The position numbers and the translations under genes were made by a program. The notes under the pieces were generated by a model. The model did not search any database. It was not told where the DNA came from and saw only the letters and a program-made list of their open reading frames with translations. Positions 63,724-64,000 of a stretch of 64,000 bases of DNA are shown here, one piece after another (the first letter of the stretch is position 1; each line of letters opens with the position of its first letter). The stretch lies in NCBI GenBank assembly GCA_022316685.1, contig JAKJHU010001671.1, positions 1-64,000 of the forward strand, given 5' to 3'. The DNA comes from Progne subis subis (taxonomy: Eukaryota > Chordata > Aves > Passeriformes > Hirundinidae).

Positions 63724-64000
63724 TGTCATGGGTTAGTACAGTTTGGTTTTTTAGTTATAGAAAAATGTAAAATAATTCTCCAGGTAAAGACCTGGGAATT
63801 GCTTTGGGAGAGACAGGGACCTATCAGAGAGTTAGTTAGAATATTGGCATCTGTTCTAACCACTGAAATTGTTAGCTGCGACTTTGGGAAGTACCATATA
63901 AAACCCCTTGATTTCCTGTAGGTGGGTCCTTTTTCTTCTTCCTTTGGCCAGAGACAGACAGGTAACATCGAGTTGGGCCTGCTGCTCCCCCTTTTTGGGG
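63724..64000 (+). repeat. LTR B copy 2, cut by the window edge
   Basis: It starts TGTCATGGGTTAGTACAG and aligns with the reverse complement of 3,405-3,675 throughout (GTTTTTTAGT, ACCTATCAGAG, CTTTGGGAAGTACCAT). A TATA-like CATATAAAACC lies at about 63,895. Confidence 0.8.

Overview
The window looks like bird DNA, most likely from a songbird (inference). It is built almost wholly from endogenous retroviruses (ERVs) and their long terminal repeats (LTRs), stacked inside one another. I recognise no intact host gene; one stretch near the right edge (about 62.7-63.25 kb) could hold a host exon. Such density is typical of a bird W chromosome or of heterochromatin, but the sequence alone cannot place it. 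LTR letters (A, B, C ...) are my own local labels, and class calls rest on protein motifs and target-site-duplication (TSD) length, not on a database search.

Layout. 0-4.5 kb: LTRs J, A, B and C, all on the minus strand. 4.5-11.1 kb: a broken minus-strand provirus M1 (LTR K at 10.6-11.1 kb, gag, a truncated gag-pol, envelope-like remnants) cut by LTRs F, G, H and J. 11.1-15.4 kb: LTRs L and M, then a minus-strand ERVL-type (class III) provirus with dense G-to-A change on its sense strand. 15.4-25.4 kb: a plus-strand gamma-like (class I) provirus P with 5' LTR, leader and gag, split by ERV-I (16,800-23,320). ERV-I is the best-kept ERVL here: paired 663-bp LTRs, about 6 mismatches between them, TSD CAGGA, an open gag, and same-frame protease, reverse transcriptase (RT) and integrase separated by a few stops. 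25.6-31.5 kb: ERV-II, a minus-strand ERVL with open gag, no integrase, two different LTR families at its ends and a solo LTR in its protease. 32.3-41.2 kb: a minus-strand ERVK-type (class II) provirus M3 whose gag is cut near codon 12-13 by a plus-strand ERVK provirus G (33,126-39,902, TSD ATAGAC) that still has dUTPase-protease, RT and both -1 frameshift sites.

41.2-62.5 kb is a multi-level nest. ERVK provirus M2 (minus; short LTR at 59.5 kb, gag, dUTPase, protease, RT, RNase H, integrase, envelope) holds ERVL-b (plus, 5'-truncated), which holds ERVL-c (plus, TSD CCACC). ERVL-c is heavily G-to-A mutated, while the ERVL-b that surrounds it is not. M2 starts inside the gag of another ERVK, M4, whose own gag is split by a 1.94-kb solo LTR (TSD CCCAT). 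The right edge has a unique-looking stretch, an AT-rich repeat and the start of another LTR B.

Main points: two ERVL proviruses in opposite orientation, each with G-to-A change on its own sense strand mostly at GpG, as expected of APOBEC-type editing of reverse transcripts; an ERVL lineage whose Gag begins with membrane-spanning segments; a gag stop codon followed by a short hairpin with a compensatory base-pair change between copies; and an altered RT active-site box (YIND) shared by three copies.
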